The notes under the pieces are model-generated. The model was not told the DNA's origin. It made no database searches and saw only the letters and a program-made list of their open reading frames with translations. A stretch of 64,000 nt of DNA from assembly GCF_029714405.1 (NCBI RefSeq), contig NZ_CP121650.1, positions 4,097,001 through 4,161,000 on the forward strand, in the 5' to 3' direction. Source of the DNA: Bradyrhizobium sp. CB82 (GTDB taxonomy: Bacteria > Pseudomonadota > Alphaproteobacteria > Rhizobiales > Xanthobacteraceae). This document shows positions 42,757-51,480 of the stretch, one piece after another. Position 1 is the stretch's first letter. Each line of letters starts with the position of its first letter. The position numbers were made by a program, and so were the translations under genes.

Positions 42757-42836
42757 AGCTCGTCCTCCCGCACCGGCAGGGCGACCAGATATTGGCCGCA
42801 GGAATAGTCCCAGATCAGATCGAGGAAGAATTGCAT
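42753..42836 (-). CDS. Tiny 27-aa protein
   Basis: The 27-residue frame (start MQFFLDLIWDYSCGQYLVAL, acidic tail) begins after AGGGACGG and couples by ATGA to the 30-residue membrane protein downstream. The pair looks like a two-gene micropeptide operon. No family recognised. Confidence 0.4.
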   Translation of the reverse strand: MQFFLDLIWDYSCGQYLVALPVREDEL

Positions 42837-43004
42837 GGTGGCCGTCCCTGTATGATTTTGGCGACCAGCATAGTGGGGGTCTGTTTCAGGCGTATTTCGT
42901 GGTCTTGGAAAGAGGTTTCGTGGGAACCGCCAGGGCTGCAAGCTGGGCTGTGCCGCTGCTAATTTCCAGCTTTCCGCAAGAGGATATCGAAGCGCGGGAG
43001 GGGC

Positions 43005-43271
43005 AAGACGGAGCCGGTTCGTGTTTACGAGTTGATGTCGCTTGCCGGTCAGCTCGAGCCGTCCAGGGCGGAATTGCGCGAGGCATTTGCGGAGGGGCTC
43101 GCCGCGTATCGCCGCCAGGATTGGGATGGAGCGCAGATGCACTTCGAAGCATGCCTGCGCATGATGCCTGATGATGGGCCGGCGCGCGTTTTCCTAGAAC
43201 GGGTTGGCGTCTTGCGGTCCTCGGCACCGGCACCCGACTGGGATGGTGTCTGGCATCATACCAAAAACTAG
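43005..43271 (+). pseudogene. C-terminal fragment of a class III adenylate/guanylate cyclase-type protein
   Basis: The frame reads KTEPVRVYELM, then EGLAAYRRQDWDGAQMHFEA, PDDGPARVFLERV and ends DWDGVWHHTKN. This is the tail found after the catalytic domain of bacterial CHASE2-type cyclases (K-x-E-P-V-x-V-Y-E, a TPR-like helix pair, then D-W-D-G-V-W). The catalytic domain and membrane part are missing, so it is a remnant, although a 79-residue product could still be made from 43032/43035. Confidence 0.6.
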
Positions 43272-43405
43272 GTGAGGGCAAGGTGAAGCACCTCAGATGC
43301 GAAGGGCAGCGTTCTTGAGCTTGCGGGAGTGCCTGTGGAAGTTAAGCTACCGATCGCCTTGAGCGGCATCGCGGTCGGGTTGTGCTAGGTTGCGAGGCAG
43401 CCACG

Positions 43406-44788
43406 ATGGAGTCGGTTCGAGTCGAAAGGATTGCGTTCGTTGCAAGCGTCGTCGCAGTGCTCGCGGCGCTTGCTGCGGGACGGCTGCCGCGCTGGCTGCG
43501 CATCACCCTTGTGTTCAGCCTCGCGATACTGGCCTGCGCCACGGGTCTTGTCGGATATCGATATGCGACCCATCCCACCACGCTCACGGTGGCGACTGGT
43601 TCGATTGACGGCGATGCAACGCGATTGATGTCGGCCATCTCGGCCCGAATGGCCGACGCCGGCGCGCCAGTGCGAGTCAAGGTCATCGACAAGGGGACGG
43701 CGCTCGATGCCGGGAACGCGTTCGCAGGTGGCGAGACCGACCTGGCCGTCGTCAGGGCTGACACCGGAGATCTGTCGTCCGCGCGGACCGTGGTGGTCAT
43801 GGCTTACGCCGTGACGCTGCTTGCCGTTCCGCCCGGAAGCAGCATCGACACCATGGACGCACTCAAGGGAAAAACCGTCGGCGTGATCGGCGCGACTGTG
43901 AACCAGCCGCTCGTCGCGGCGATCGTCAAGGCCTACGACCTCGATCGGGCCAAGGTGAGCTTCAAGGATATCTTGCCCAAGGATACTGCGCAGGCGCTGC
44001 AGGCGAGGCAGCTGCAGGCTCTACTGGTGGTGATGCCCATATCCGAAAAATACCTCGGCATGCTCCGCGATGTCTTCCCGCGCAGCGCAAAACTGAGGCC
44101 TGGGCTCGTGCCAATCGAGCTGGCCGGAGCGATCGCCGCCTCTGCCGGGGCGTATGAGAGCTACGATCTGCCGAAAGGGACACTTCGAGGTTCGCCCGCA
44201 ATCCCGGATGAGGATCTGACGACATTGCGCGTCCCGTTCTACCTCGTTGCAAACAAGAAACTCGGAGAAACCGTCGTGGCTGCCCTGGCAAAGTCGATGA
44301 TGGATGTTCGGCGCGATTTGGTCGGGGAGTATCCGCTGCTCGCCCAGATCGCCCCCGCCAGCGCAGATAAGGATGCCTATATCCCGATCCATCCCGGGGC
44401 GGCCGCCTATTTCGACGGTGAGCAGCAATCCTTCCTGGATAAATATGCCGACAAGCTCTTTTATCTGTCGATGATTCTCGGCTTCGTCGCCTCGGCGCTC
44501 GCGGCTTTGTGGAAGTTCATGATGAAGGACTCCGGCGTTGCGGAGGATCGTCCGCTGACGCGGCTCTTCAGACTGACGGAGGAGATCAACGCCGCGAACA
44601 GCGAAGCTGAACTGGCGGACGCCGAATGGAAGATCGATGAGATCCTGAAATTGGAGCTTGAGAAGTACTCACGCGGCGAGGCTGAGGCCGCCGAGTATGC
44701 GGCTCTTGGGCTGGCAACCCAACGTCTCGAACGGCTCATCAGTCAACGGCGCGCCGGACTGGGCGGTCGAGCCCGGGCGGCGATCTAG
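43406..44788 (+). CDS. TAXI-type TRAP substrate-binding protein with membrane anchors at both ends
   Basis: The 460-residue protein has an N-terminal pair of hydrophobic segments (about 9-20 and 30-50), a TAXI/NMT1-like binding domain (TLTVATGSIDGDATRLMSAI near 59 and LKGKTVGVIGATVNQ near 153), then a second transmembrane helix (YLSMILGFVASALAALW, about 355-371) and a cytosolic helical tail rich in Glu/Lys. Ordinary TAXI proteins are free in the periplasm; this tethered form with a cytosolic tail may act as a sensor or scaffold. No TRAP permease is adjacent. Confidence 0.8.
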   Translation: MESVRVERIAFVASVVAVLAALAAGRLPRWLRITLVFSLAILACATGLVGYRYATHPTTLTVATGSIDGDATRLMSAISARMADAGAPVRVKVIDKGTALDAGNAFAGGETDLAVVRADTGDLSSARTVVVMAYAVTLLAVPPGSSIDTMDALKGKTVGVIGATVNQPLVAAIVKAYDLDRAKVSFKDILPKDTAQALQARQLQALLVVMPISEKYLGMLRDVFPRSAKLRPGLVPIELAGAIAASAGAYESYDLPKGTLRGSPAIPDEDLTTLRVPFYLVANKKLGETVVAALAKSMMDVRRDLVGEYPLLAQIAPASADKDAYIPIHPGAAAYFDGEQQSFLDKYADKLFYLSMILGFVASALAALWKFMMKDSGVAEDRPLTRLFRLTEEINAANSEAELADAEWKIDEILKLELEKYSRGEAEAAEYAALGLATQRLERLISQRRAGLGGRARAAI

Positions 44789-45085
44789 CTCGAGCAACAA
44801 TTCCGGACACCGCGAGAGTCGGGACATCCGCTCGCGCCCCCGTCGTTGGCGCTGGCTGAGGCGGCTCTGCTCACTTTTGGAGATCGTTCACGTACTGCCG
44901 GGACTTGCTGAACGGTTGGGACCAGCACTGGGTCCTTTCTGGCCGAGCCGGTGAGGAGCCGCCGCGAAAGCGGTCTCCTGGGGCCCGAATTGTAGGCCGG
45001 TTGCACGGTCCACGATGGAATAGACGGTCCGTCGTCTGCGGCGAAAAGCCCGTTCGGATCAAGCTGTTGGCAGATTTGCCGAGTC
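44789..45085. other. Non-coding stretch before tRNA-Gln
   Basis: No protein-like frame with a start and ribosome binding site is visible here on either strand. The minus strand of the last part is downstream of tRNA-Gln and may contain its terminator, but I see no convincing hairpin. Confidence 0.5.
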
Positions 45086-45159
45086 TGGCTGGGGAACCTG
45101 GATTCGAACCAAGACAAACAGAGTCAGAGTCTGTTGTGCTACCGTTACACCATTCCCCA
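45086..45159 (-). tRNA. tRNA-Gln (anticodon CTG)
   Basis: On the minus strand the gene begins TGGGGAA, has a D arm with GTGTAACGGTAGCAC, an anticodon arm ACAGA-CTCTGAC-TCTGT with anticodon CTG (codon CAG, Gln), a T arm GGTTCGAATCC, the matching 3' acceptor TTCCCCA, discriminator G and an encoded CCA (45088-45086). All four stems close. A small mobile or prophage region lies on its 5' side, starting about 0.2 kb away. Confidence 0.93.
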
Positions 45160-45370
45160 CCGAAGTAGCTGATACTGCTAAGCTTTCTTCGGAAGTTTTG
45201 CAATCCTGGGCAAAAGTTTTGCAAACTGAGGCGATTGCTGGCGCTCATATAGCCGCGTCGGCGTTCGCGGTCCAGTCCTTATCGGGTACGGCTTTGCTTT
45301 TGCCCTGGGGAGCGACGTGGTCCACGCCCGGCTCCCTCACACCCACCCAAATGAGGTGCAGAAAATTAAC

Positions 45371-46012
45371 ATGGAGCTTTGTATGGCCGCTGATCGCATT
45401 GTTGCTCAGGATTTCGAAGTCGCGTCGCGTTTGGATCAACTCGGCCTCTCCGCCGGCGAATTGATCGCAGTCGTCCAGCAAAAGGCGAACTTCGTCCTGA
45501 ACCAGCCTCTCAATGCGGCCGGACAGCTCAGCTATATCTACGCCACGGGCGCACTGCGCGACGTCTTGCGGCCAAAGGGATGGCAAATTGATCGAGCGGG
45601 CAACGTCGAAGCGACCTTCGACCCGACAACGGGGATCAAGATCGTCTTTCAGAACGCGGATAGCGCGTGCGAAGATGATCGCGACAAGGCGATTTCAGAG
45701 AAGGGGCCGGCTGCAAGCAGGGCCGTAGATCTTGGCCAGCGCAATCTCTTCCCCGAGTTCGACGTGGAGGATCGCGCAAGGCATCGTCGCGAGAACGCCC
45801 CTCTGTGGTACTTCTTCGTGCACATCAACGGCGATGACGTTCGGGCGGAGCTATCGTTCCCAAAGCGAATCGAAGATGGTCAGTTCAAGGGCTTCAACGA
45901 GCGCATTTACGTCATCAAGCCCGGCGAGTGGACCGGCATCATGCCTAACCCAGTGATCGACGATAGCGAACCAACGCAGGAGTTCGAGATCAACGTCACA
46001 CGCAAGACTTGA
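45371..46012 (+). CDS. Hypothetical protein upstream of an XRE-ImmA/IrrE gene
   Basis: A 213-residue soluble protein whose stop overlaps the start of the XRE gene (the frames share bases 46009-46012). Its N-terminal half is helical, the C-terminal half beta-rich with an aromatic WYFFVHINGDDVRAELSF strand. I do not recognise a named domain. A linked pair of this kind may form a toxin-antitoxin-like or stress-response unit, which is only inference. Alternative start at 45383, where GGAG precedes at better spacing. Base composition by eye is less GC-rich than in the metabolic islands, fitting transfer. Confidence 0.6.
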   Translation: MELCMAADRIVAQDFEVASRLDQLGLSAGELIAVVQQKANFVLNQPLNAAGQLSYIYATGALRDVLRPKGWQIDRAGNVEATFDPTTGIKIVFQNADSACEDDRDKAISEKGPAASRAVDLGQRNLFPEFDVEDRARHRRENAPLWYFFVHINGDDVRAELSFPKRIEDGQFKGFNERIYVIKPGEWTGIMPNPVIDDSEPTQEFEINVTRKT

Positions 46013-47020
46013 GTCTGATGTTCAATCCGCAGAGACTGAGCCTCGCTAGAAAACGGCGACGGCTCACCAGCAAAGGATTCGCTGAGTTGATTGGCATGTC
46101 GCCGGTGACGGTGACGCGCCTTGAGAACGGCAACAATGAGCCCGACCCAGCTACTGTCGATCTGATCGCCAAGGCTCTCCATTTCCCCCGGCAATTCTTC
46201 TTTGAAGACGACATCGACGATTTGGACAAGGACAGCGCAAGTTTCCGAAGTCTTACGTCGATGACGGCTCGTGAGCGTGACGCGGCTCTGGCGTCTGGTT
46301 CATTGGCGTATCTCTTGTCCGACTATGTGACGTCTCGCTTCAATCTCCCAGAGCCTAGGTGAGCAACCAATCGCGAGCATGATCAAACTGCTGGAATCGA
46401 AGGGTGTCAGAGTTTTTTCGTTGGCAGAGAACACTAAGAACGTCGACGCGTTTTCGTGCTGGCGAAATGACGTTCCGTACGTCTTCCTCAATACCTTCAA
46501 GTCCGCAGAACGAAGCCGCCTAGACGCAGCTCATGAGCTTGGTCACCTTGTTTTGCACAAGCATGGCGGGCCTAGGCAGGGTCGGGATGCCGAGAACGAG
46601 GCCAACCATTTTGCATCGTCGCTCTTGATGCCGAAAGCTGACGTGCTGTCGCGCCTGCCATTCGTGGCCAAACTTGATCAACTCGTCCAGGCAAAGCGGC
46701 GCTGGGGAGTTTCCACGGCGGCGCTGGCATACCGTCTGCACAAGCTCGGGATTTTGAGTGACTGGCAATACCGAACGTTCTGCATTCAAATTAACCAGCG
46801 CGGGTACCGGACCGAGGAGCCCAATGGCTTGCCGCGGGAGGAATCTATCGTCTGGAAAAAGGTGTTTACGGAGCTGTGGAGCGACCGCGTATCGAGAAAT
46901 CAGGTAGCTAGTGAGCTGAACCTGCCGCCTGCGGAGCTCGAAAACCTCATCTTTGGATTGACCGGTGACGTAGCGCCTCCAGCCAGATCGAAGGGCCGGC
47001 CAGCTTTGAAGGCGGTCTGA
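46009..47020 (+). pseudogene. XRE-ImmA/IrrE metallopeptidase gene split by a deletion
   Basis: The first frame (46009-46362) gives an XRE helix-turn-helix (LTSKGFAELIGMSPVTVTRLE) and stops after LPEP-Arg. The second frame (46379-47020), open upstream as LGEQPIASM, holds the ImmA/IrrE peptidase with HELGHLVLHKH (HExxH zinc site). In intact proteins of this family these halves are joined by a linker of about 25 residues. Here the linker is lost and the frames differ, so a small out-of-frame deletion at about 46350 split the gene. Both parts could still be translated separately. Confidence 0.7.
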
Positions 47021-47034
47021 CTCTTTTTGAGTCC

Positions 47035-48216
47035 TCAGTCCTTATCGCCACCCACAACTCGGAGCCCCTGCTGCCCGTCCGCGCCGACCTTCATCTGGTC
47101 CTTGAACCGCATGTAGTGCTCGACGTTCTGGCGTGACATGCCGATGTCGGTGGCGATCTGGTCGACGTCATAGCCGGCCTCCGCGCGGCTGAGGATGCCA
47201 GTGCCGCGCAGGCCGTGAATGGTCGGGTGATCGGCATCTTCCGGGTCGATGTCCCACTCGTACTTCTTGACCTGGCCGGCCACCCACGCCTTCCAGCGCC
47301 GGCACAGGGCTTTGCCCTCCGGCGTGTCGGCGAGCCATCGGCCCCACCGCGCGCGCAGGCCGTCTGCCGTGTATTGCGCGCCCTTCGGCGAGTAGAGGTA
47401 GAGATCCTCGCGGAAGCGATCGATGGGTTTCAGCCAGCGCGAATTGGTGAAGCGCACAGGCGTCTCGGCCCAGCGGTCGAGTTCGAGCGCATCGACCGTG
47501 GCGAGCGGGATGTGAAACGCGCGTCGGCGCTTGCGCGTCTTCTTCGGCCGGCACCAGATGCCGTTACGCTCGCGGTGCTCCGGGCCCATGCGGATCATGT
47601 CGCTGCCGCGCTGGCACGTCATGATGCCGAGCCGCAGCATTCGCACCAGGTCCGGCCAGGCGTGGGCCGCGACGAGATCGATCGCGAAGGCCGGCCAGGG
47701 CACGTGCCCGCGGTCGGGGATCTCGAAGTCGCGGACCTTGTCGAACGGATTGGCCTCGGCGAAGCCGAGCGGGATAGCCCAGTCCCAGATCGTGCGGCCA
47801 ACCGAGAGCATCTGGTTGGCCATCACGGGCGTGTCCTTCATCGCATCGCGCGCCGTTTGCACGACCAGCGGCACAAGATCGCGCGCCGCAACGAGCCCCC
47901 ACGTCTCGATGGATTCAAAGCGCCGCATCGAGACCTCGTAATTGCTCCTTGTGCCCTCGGAAAGGCGCGTGAACTCGTCGCTCTTGCGATAGCGCGCGAT
48001 GAGATCGCCGACGGAGCCTGGAGGATAGGCGGTGGGGGCTGCTTCGCTGCGGCGCTTGACCTCGGTCCAGAACGCGTCCGGGTGAGTGTCGGCATTCGGA
48101 AGCTTGAGGCGCTCGCCTTCGCGATGGGTGCCGCGGCCGGGATTCCAATAGTAGTAGGTATAGACCTTTCCGTTCGGCTTGCGAACGACGCTCTTTTCGA
48201 CGCCTTCAGGCAGCAT
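47035..48216 (-). CDS. Tyrosine-type site-specific recombinase (phage integrase)
   Basis: The 393-residue integrase has an N-terminal arm/core-binding part and a catalytic part with Arg in CQRGSD (about residue 213), the HGLRGTG box (about 334-340; His and second Arg) and Tyr in VEHYMRF (about 371). It would integrate and excise the prophage. The frame is open to 48630 but the homology begins at ATG 48216, which overlaps the excisionase-like stop by 11 bases. It lies 1.9 kb from tRNA-Gln, but on the 5' side of that tRNA, which is not the usual attachment orientation. Confidence 0.85.
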   Translation of the reverse strand: MLPEGVEKSVVRKPNGKVYTYYYWNPGRGTHREGERLKLPNADTHPDAFWTEVKRRSEAAPTAYPPGSVGDLIARYRKSDEFTRLSEGTRSNYEVSMRRFESIETWGLVAARDLVPLVVQTARDAMKDTPVMANQMLSVGRTIWDWAIPLGFAEANPFDKVRDFEIPDRGHVPWPAFAIDLVAAHAWPDLVRMLRLGIMTCQRGSDMIRMGPEHRERNGIWCRPKKTRKRRRAFHIPLATVDALELDRWAETPVRFTNSRWLKPIDRFREDLYLYSPKGAQYTADGLRARWGRWLADTPEGKALCRRWKAWVAGQVKKYEWDIDPEDADHPTIHGLRGTGILSRAEAGYDVDQIATDIGMSRQNVEHYMRFKDQMKVGADGQQGLRVVGGDKD

Positions 48217-48478
48217 CACGCCGGCTTCCCGGTTTCTTGCCAAAGTTTGCCGCTCCCTTGAGGGCAGCCTCCAACCCGACCACCGTCCGGCCGGAGAGCT
48301 TACGATCAACATCTTCCCAGCGCCAGCGGGGTGTGCGGGAAGGAAAGGCGTCGCAAGGGGCGGGCAGGCGGCCATCCCTGACCCACTGGTCCCAGGTGTC
48401 GGGCGAGATCTGCAGCTCCGCAGCCCCGGTCTCCCGGCTGACATAGGCCGGCGTGCGGTCGCCGCGCAGCAGGTTCTC
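48206..48478 (-). CDS. Excisionase/AlpA-like helix-turn-helix protein
   Basis: In a frame different from the integrase, about 90 residues read RTPAYVSRETGAAELQISPD, WDQWVRDGRLPAP and PRWRWEDVDRKLSG. This matches small prophage helix-turn-helix proteins (AlpA/MerR-like excisionases) that precede integrase genes. It has no ATG; the frame has possible CTG codons near 48472 but the true start is unresolved, and a frameshift joining it to the small gene upstream is possible. Confidence 0.55.
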   Translation of the reverse strand, partial: ENLLRGDRTPAYVSRETGAAELQISPDTWDQWVRDGRLPAPCDAFPSRTPRWRWEDVDRKLSGRTVVGLEAALKGAANFGKKPGSRRDAA

Positions 48479-48668
48479 ATGGTCTCGGCGACGATCTCTT
48501 GGCGCGCCGCGAACAGCGCGTCCTCGACGAGCACGAGCACGTCGCCGTAGCGGAAGCCGTGCGCAGTGAGGATGCGGATGGCCTCGCGTTCGGTCGCGGG
48601 AATGCCGGCCTTGCGCAGATGCGCCGCCATGGCGGGACGGTGATGTCCTTGGCGTTGGCAGGCTTCAT
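48479..48668 (-). pseudogene. Small prophage protein, frameshifted
   Basis: A short start (MKPANAKDITVP from 48668) and then, after one frameshift, MAAHLRKAGIPATEREAIRI and VLVLVEDALFAARQEIVAET read as one small helical protein. The second part has no stop of its own and runs into the integrase frame. I read it as a roughly 60-residue prophage gene damaged by indels; function unknown. Confidence 0.4.
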
Positions 48669-48755
48669 GGCAGCCTCACAGGAACGAGCGTGTCCTCGGG
48701 CAGCTTCGCCAGCCTGCCGATCAACTGCCGCAGCTGCTGACTGTGCACAGCGCTC

Positions 48756-49091
48756 TCAACGAACCAGGTTTCGTTCGACGGGGTCGAGCGTGTCGGGCAT
48801 CGCAATGGTCGGCACCTGGCAGCCGGCCGCGCGGATTTCGCGGATGTTGTGCTGGTGGCGCCGCACGCGTTCGGCCATCGGCAGCTCGGGGCCGTGCTGT
48901 AGCAGCTTGTCCTTGGGCCAAACGGCTTTGGTCAGGCCGGCGTGAATGCGTGCTGCTTCGATGGCGTCCGCGCGCGTGGTAAAACCACAGAAGGGGATGG
49001 CGAGGCCACCTACGATCTTCCCATCGATCTCAGGGAACCACTGGAGATTCATATCCGGGGACATGCGGCGCTTGGCAGCTGAGATCTTCAT
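48756..49091 (-). CDS. Prophage hypothetical protein (111 aa)
   Basis: A 111-residue soluble protein with MNLQWFPEIDGKIVGGLAIP near the start and a helical, Arg/His-rich C-terminal half. It overlaps the upstream 166-residue gene by 4 bases (ATGA) and belongs to the minus-strand excision operon. No domain recognised. Confidence 0.5.
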   Translation of the reverse strand: MKISAAKRRMSPDMNLQWFPEIDGKIVGGLAIPFCGFTTRADAIEAARIHAGLTKAVWPKDKLLQHGPELPMAERVRRHQHNIREIRAAGCQVPTIAMPDTLDPVERNLVR

Positions 49092-49588
49092 GCCACGACC
49101 CCCACCATCTGCTTCTCCTGGCGCCGCTGCGCGACGATGCGGGCGGCGTCGGCGTGCTCTTTCAACTGCTCCCCTCGCCAGCCCATGCGGATGAGGTCAG
49201 CGAACACCACGCCGTCGTTGCGCGTGGTCTGCACGATGAAGTCGTCGGCAAGCTGGGAGATGGCGGCGGAGCCTTCGAGATCGGCCCGGCAGGGCGCCAG
49301 CGCACTCGGGGCGAGGCGCTCGGCGAGCGCGAGCTTCTCCTGCTCGCACCTCGCCTGCATCGCGAGCTCGGCCTCATAGGCGCTGCGCGCGGCGAGACAT
49401 GACTGGATCGAGGCATCGCGCAACAGGCGATCGCCGGCCTCGTCCATGACCGGAAGGATATGGCGCCCGGCCTTCGGATGCCGGAGATCAATGAAGCGGT
49501 TGATGTTGGGCAGGTAGGCAAGGCTATGAAGCCTCAGCTGATAAGGGAAATCGCTCTTGGAAGTGTCGTTGACTTGCTGGCGCGGCAT
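49088..49588 (-). CDS. Prophage hypothetical protein (166 aa)
   Basis: The 166-residue protein is largely helical, Ala/Arg/Glu-rich in the middle (about 70-115) and ends with a helix containing GWRGEQLKEHADAARIVAQRR. It is the first gene of the leftward prophage operon, 56 bases downstream of the repressor-type operator at 49644-49662. No domain recognised. Confidence 0.5.
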   Translation of the reverse strand: MPRQQVNDTSKSDFPYQLRLHSLAYLPNINRFIDLRHPKAGRHILPVMDEAGDRLLRDASIQSCLAARSAYEAELAMQARCEQEKLALAERLAPSALAPCRADLEGSAAISQLADDFIVQTTRNDGVVFADLIRMGWRGEQLKEHADAARIVAQRRQEKQMVGVVA

Positions 49589-49643
49589 GTCCGTCTCCCG
49601 GGGTGGACGCGGGGAGGAACTGTCGGTTTCTACATGAAAGATG

Positions 49644-49662
49644 TCAACATGAGTTATGTTGA
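49644..49662. promoter_or_regulatory. Prophage repressor operator before the excision operon
   Basis: Perfect 7-bp arms TCAACAT and ATGTTGA separated by GAGTT. The AACAT-N5-ATGTT core recurs at 52177-52191 between the CI-like and Cro-like genes, so the same repressor probably closes this leftward operon. Confidence 0.6.
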
Positions 49663-49686
49663 TTTACGCACTGGCGATTCAAAACA

Positions 49687-50007
49687 GGTAGACGATCGCG
49701 AATGCTGAACCAAATCGGTCACCATTTGCGGATAACGATCCTGCTTGCCTTCGGCGCTTCGCCATTCGAACGAAATGTCCAGACTCGGGGCTGAAGCAAG
49801 GATTGCGTCCGTGAACTGCTTGTACAAGGGCGAGCGAGACGCGGCATCGACACTGGCGATCGTCACGATGCCAACCTTGCGCATATTCGCCTCGGCGCAT
49901 GCAGCAGGCTGGACAAGCACAAGCAAAGCAGAAACGAGTAACCCCAGACGTTTGACTCTAGCATTCGGTGGAAGGTATGGCGAGTTCTGGTCGTGGCCCT
50001 TCGTCAT
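49687..50007 (-). pseudogene. N-terminal fragment of an ABC substrate-binding protein (PF04392 type)
   Basis: From 50007 the frame gives a signal-like segment (LGLLVSALLVLVQPAACAEA), then MRKVGIVTIASVDAASRSPL and FEWRSAEGKQDRYPQMVTDL, the start of TrpX-like binding proteins common in Bradyrhizobium. Homology stops at about 49690, where the sequence meets the prophage edge. About two thirds of the protein is missing. Confidence 0.65.
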
Positions 50008-50200
50008 TTCGCGGCAATGAACACTTCGGCCGCACTTGGAGTGAAGCGGACATCAGTTGACGGGCAAGGCCCGCTGACTTGGTAGAAAATGACCCGTTTC
50101 GGACATTGGAGCCGGATCAGTTTCCGGCGTTTTCGCGCCATTTGCCGCTCGAAGCTGCTATAGTTTCGGGATTGCGCAAGACCCACTCTCGGAGGGTCAC

Positions 50201-51184
50201 ATGCGACGACGCGTGTTCATCACATTTCTCGCTGGCGCGACCGTGGCAAGCTACGTCGGCGCACGGGCGCAGCAGGCGAGAATGCCGGTGATCGGATATC
50301 TCGTCTTTGGCTCTGCCGGGGTGGGCCCAGATCGCGTCCGTTCATTTCGCCAGGGCCTTGCAGAAGTCGGAATTGTCGAGGGACGCGACGCTACAATCGA
50401 ATATCGCAGGGCCGAATTCCAGACTGAGCGATTGCCCAAGCTGGCCGGCGAGCTGGTCAGCCTTGGGATCAACGTCTTGGCAGCACCCGGCAATACCGCG
50501 GCCGCCCTTGCCGCGAAGGCCTCAACCACCACCATCCCAATAGTGTTCTTCGTCGGCGGCGACCCGGTGCAACTTGGGCTGGTCGCCAGCCTTAACCGGC
50601 CCGGCGGCAATATCACGGGGGTCACCAACCTGACGGTTGAGGTTGGGCCGAAGCGGCTCCAACTCCTCCACGAGTTGATGCCCGCCGCAACTGTCTTCGG
50701 ACTGATTGTCAATCCCTCTACTCCGCTTGCGCAGATCGAATCGAGAGATCTGTTAGAGGCGGCGCGCGTCCTCGGGCTTGAGCTGCACGTTCTAAAAGCA
50801 ACCAGCGAAGCTGATTTCGATGAGGTTTTTTCAAGGATAGTCCAATTGCACTCCGCCGCGCTGCTGATCGCCACCGATGGATTGTTCACTGCCCGAAGCG
50901 AACGATTGGCTATGCTTGCGCTGCGCCATGCGATCCCTGCCATCTCCAGCAATCTTGAGTTTGCGGCGGCCGGCGGCCTGATCAGCTATGGAAGCAGCGT
51001 TGACGATGGGTTCCGGTTGGCTGGTGTGTACACCGGCAGAATTCTTAAGGGCGAGAAGCCATCCGATATGCCGGTCCAGCAGTCAACGAAGATCGAACTC
51101 AAGATCAATCTCAAGACTGCAAAGGCTCTGGGTCTGACAGTACCGCCCGCGTTGCTCGCCCGCGCCGATGAGGTTATCGAATAG
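50201..51184 (+). CDS. ABC transporter substrate-binding protein (PF04392, TrpX-like)
   Basis: The 327-residue precursor has a twin-arginine-like start (MRRRVFITFLAGATVASYVG) with cleavage near AQQ, then PVIGYLVFGSAG and RSFRQGLAEVGIVEGRDATIEYR, the signature of this binding-protein family. VFFVGGDPVQLGLVASLNRPGGNITGVT (about 110-137) is the hinge region. Many single copies exist in Bradyrhizobium without adjacent permeases, as here. It interrupts the prophage region between operon and repressor. Confidence 0.85.
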   Translation: MRRRVFITFLAGATVASYVGARAQQARMPVIGYLVFGSAGVGPDRVRSFRQGLAEVGIVEGRDATIEYRRAEFQTERLPKLAGELVSLGINVLAAPGNTAAALAAKASTTTIPIVFFVGGDPVQLGLVASLNRPGGNITGVTNLTVEVGPKRLQLLHELMPAATVFGLIVNPSTPLAQIESRDLLEAARVLGLELHVLKATSEADFDEVFSRIVQLHSAALLIATDGLFTARSERLAMLALRHAIPAISSNLEFAAAGGLISYGSSVDDGFRLAGVYTGRILKGEKPSDMPVQQSTKIELKINLKTAKALGLTVPPALLARADEVIE

Positions 51185-51480
51185 CCCCTTTTGCTGCGGC
51201 GCATGAGTCTGTATTGTGCCCATCGCGACATACTGCGCTGCTGCACGAACTTGGTCGCCATGGGAGCAAAGCGGACATAGTCACCAGTCACATGACGCCG
51301 CCGGGTTTACAGGTACACGGCCTAGTGCGACCACGAAAGCTTGACTATAACCAGAAAGGTTCGCGCGGTCTGACCGACAATTCGCATCGTGGGGACCGGC
51401 AGCACCCAGCCGAGGAATGATCCGGACGGCCGCACAGACGATCGCAAAAGCGATGCTGCCTGCGAGCATCACCGCCAGCG

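Noticed and set aside
45086..45159. tRNA-Gln as the attachment site of the prophage at 47-53 kb
   Set aside because: The prophage lies on the 5' side of the tRNA, whereas integrases of this type usually use the 3' end, and I find no second copy of the tRNA 3' sequence near 53 kb.
51281..51469. 62-residue frame downstream of the CI-like gene with one hydrophobic stretch
   Set aside because: It starts at an ATG (51469) but has no clear ribosome binding site, and its last 40 residues run through repeat-like DNA; could be real but I cannot support it.
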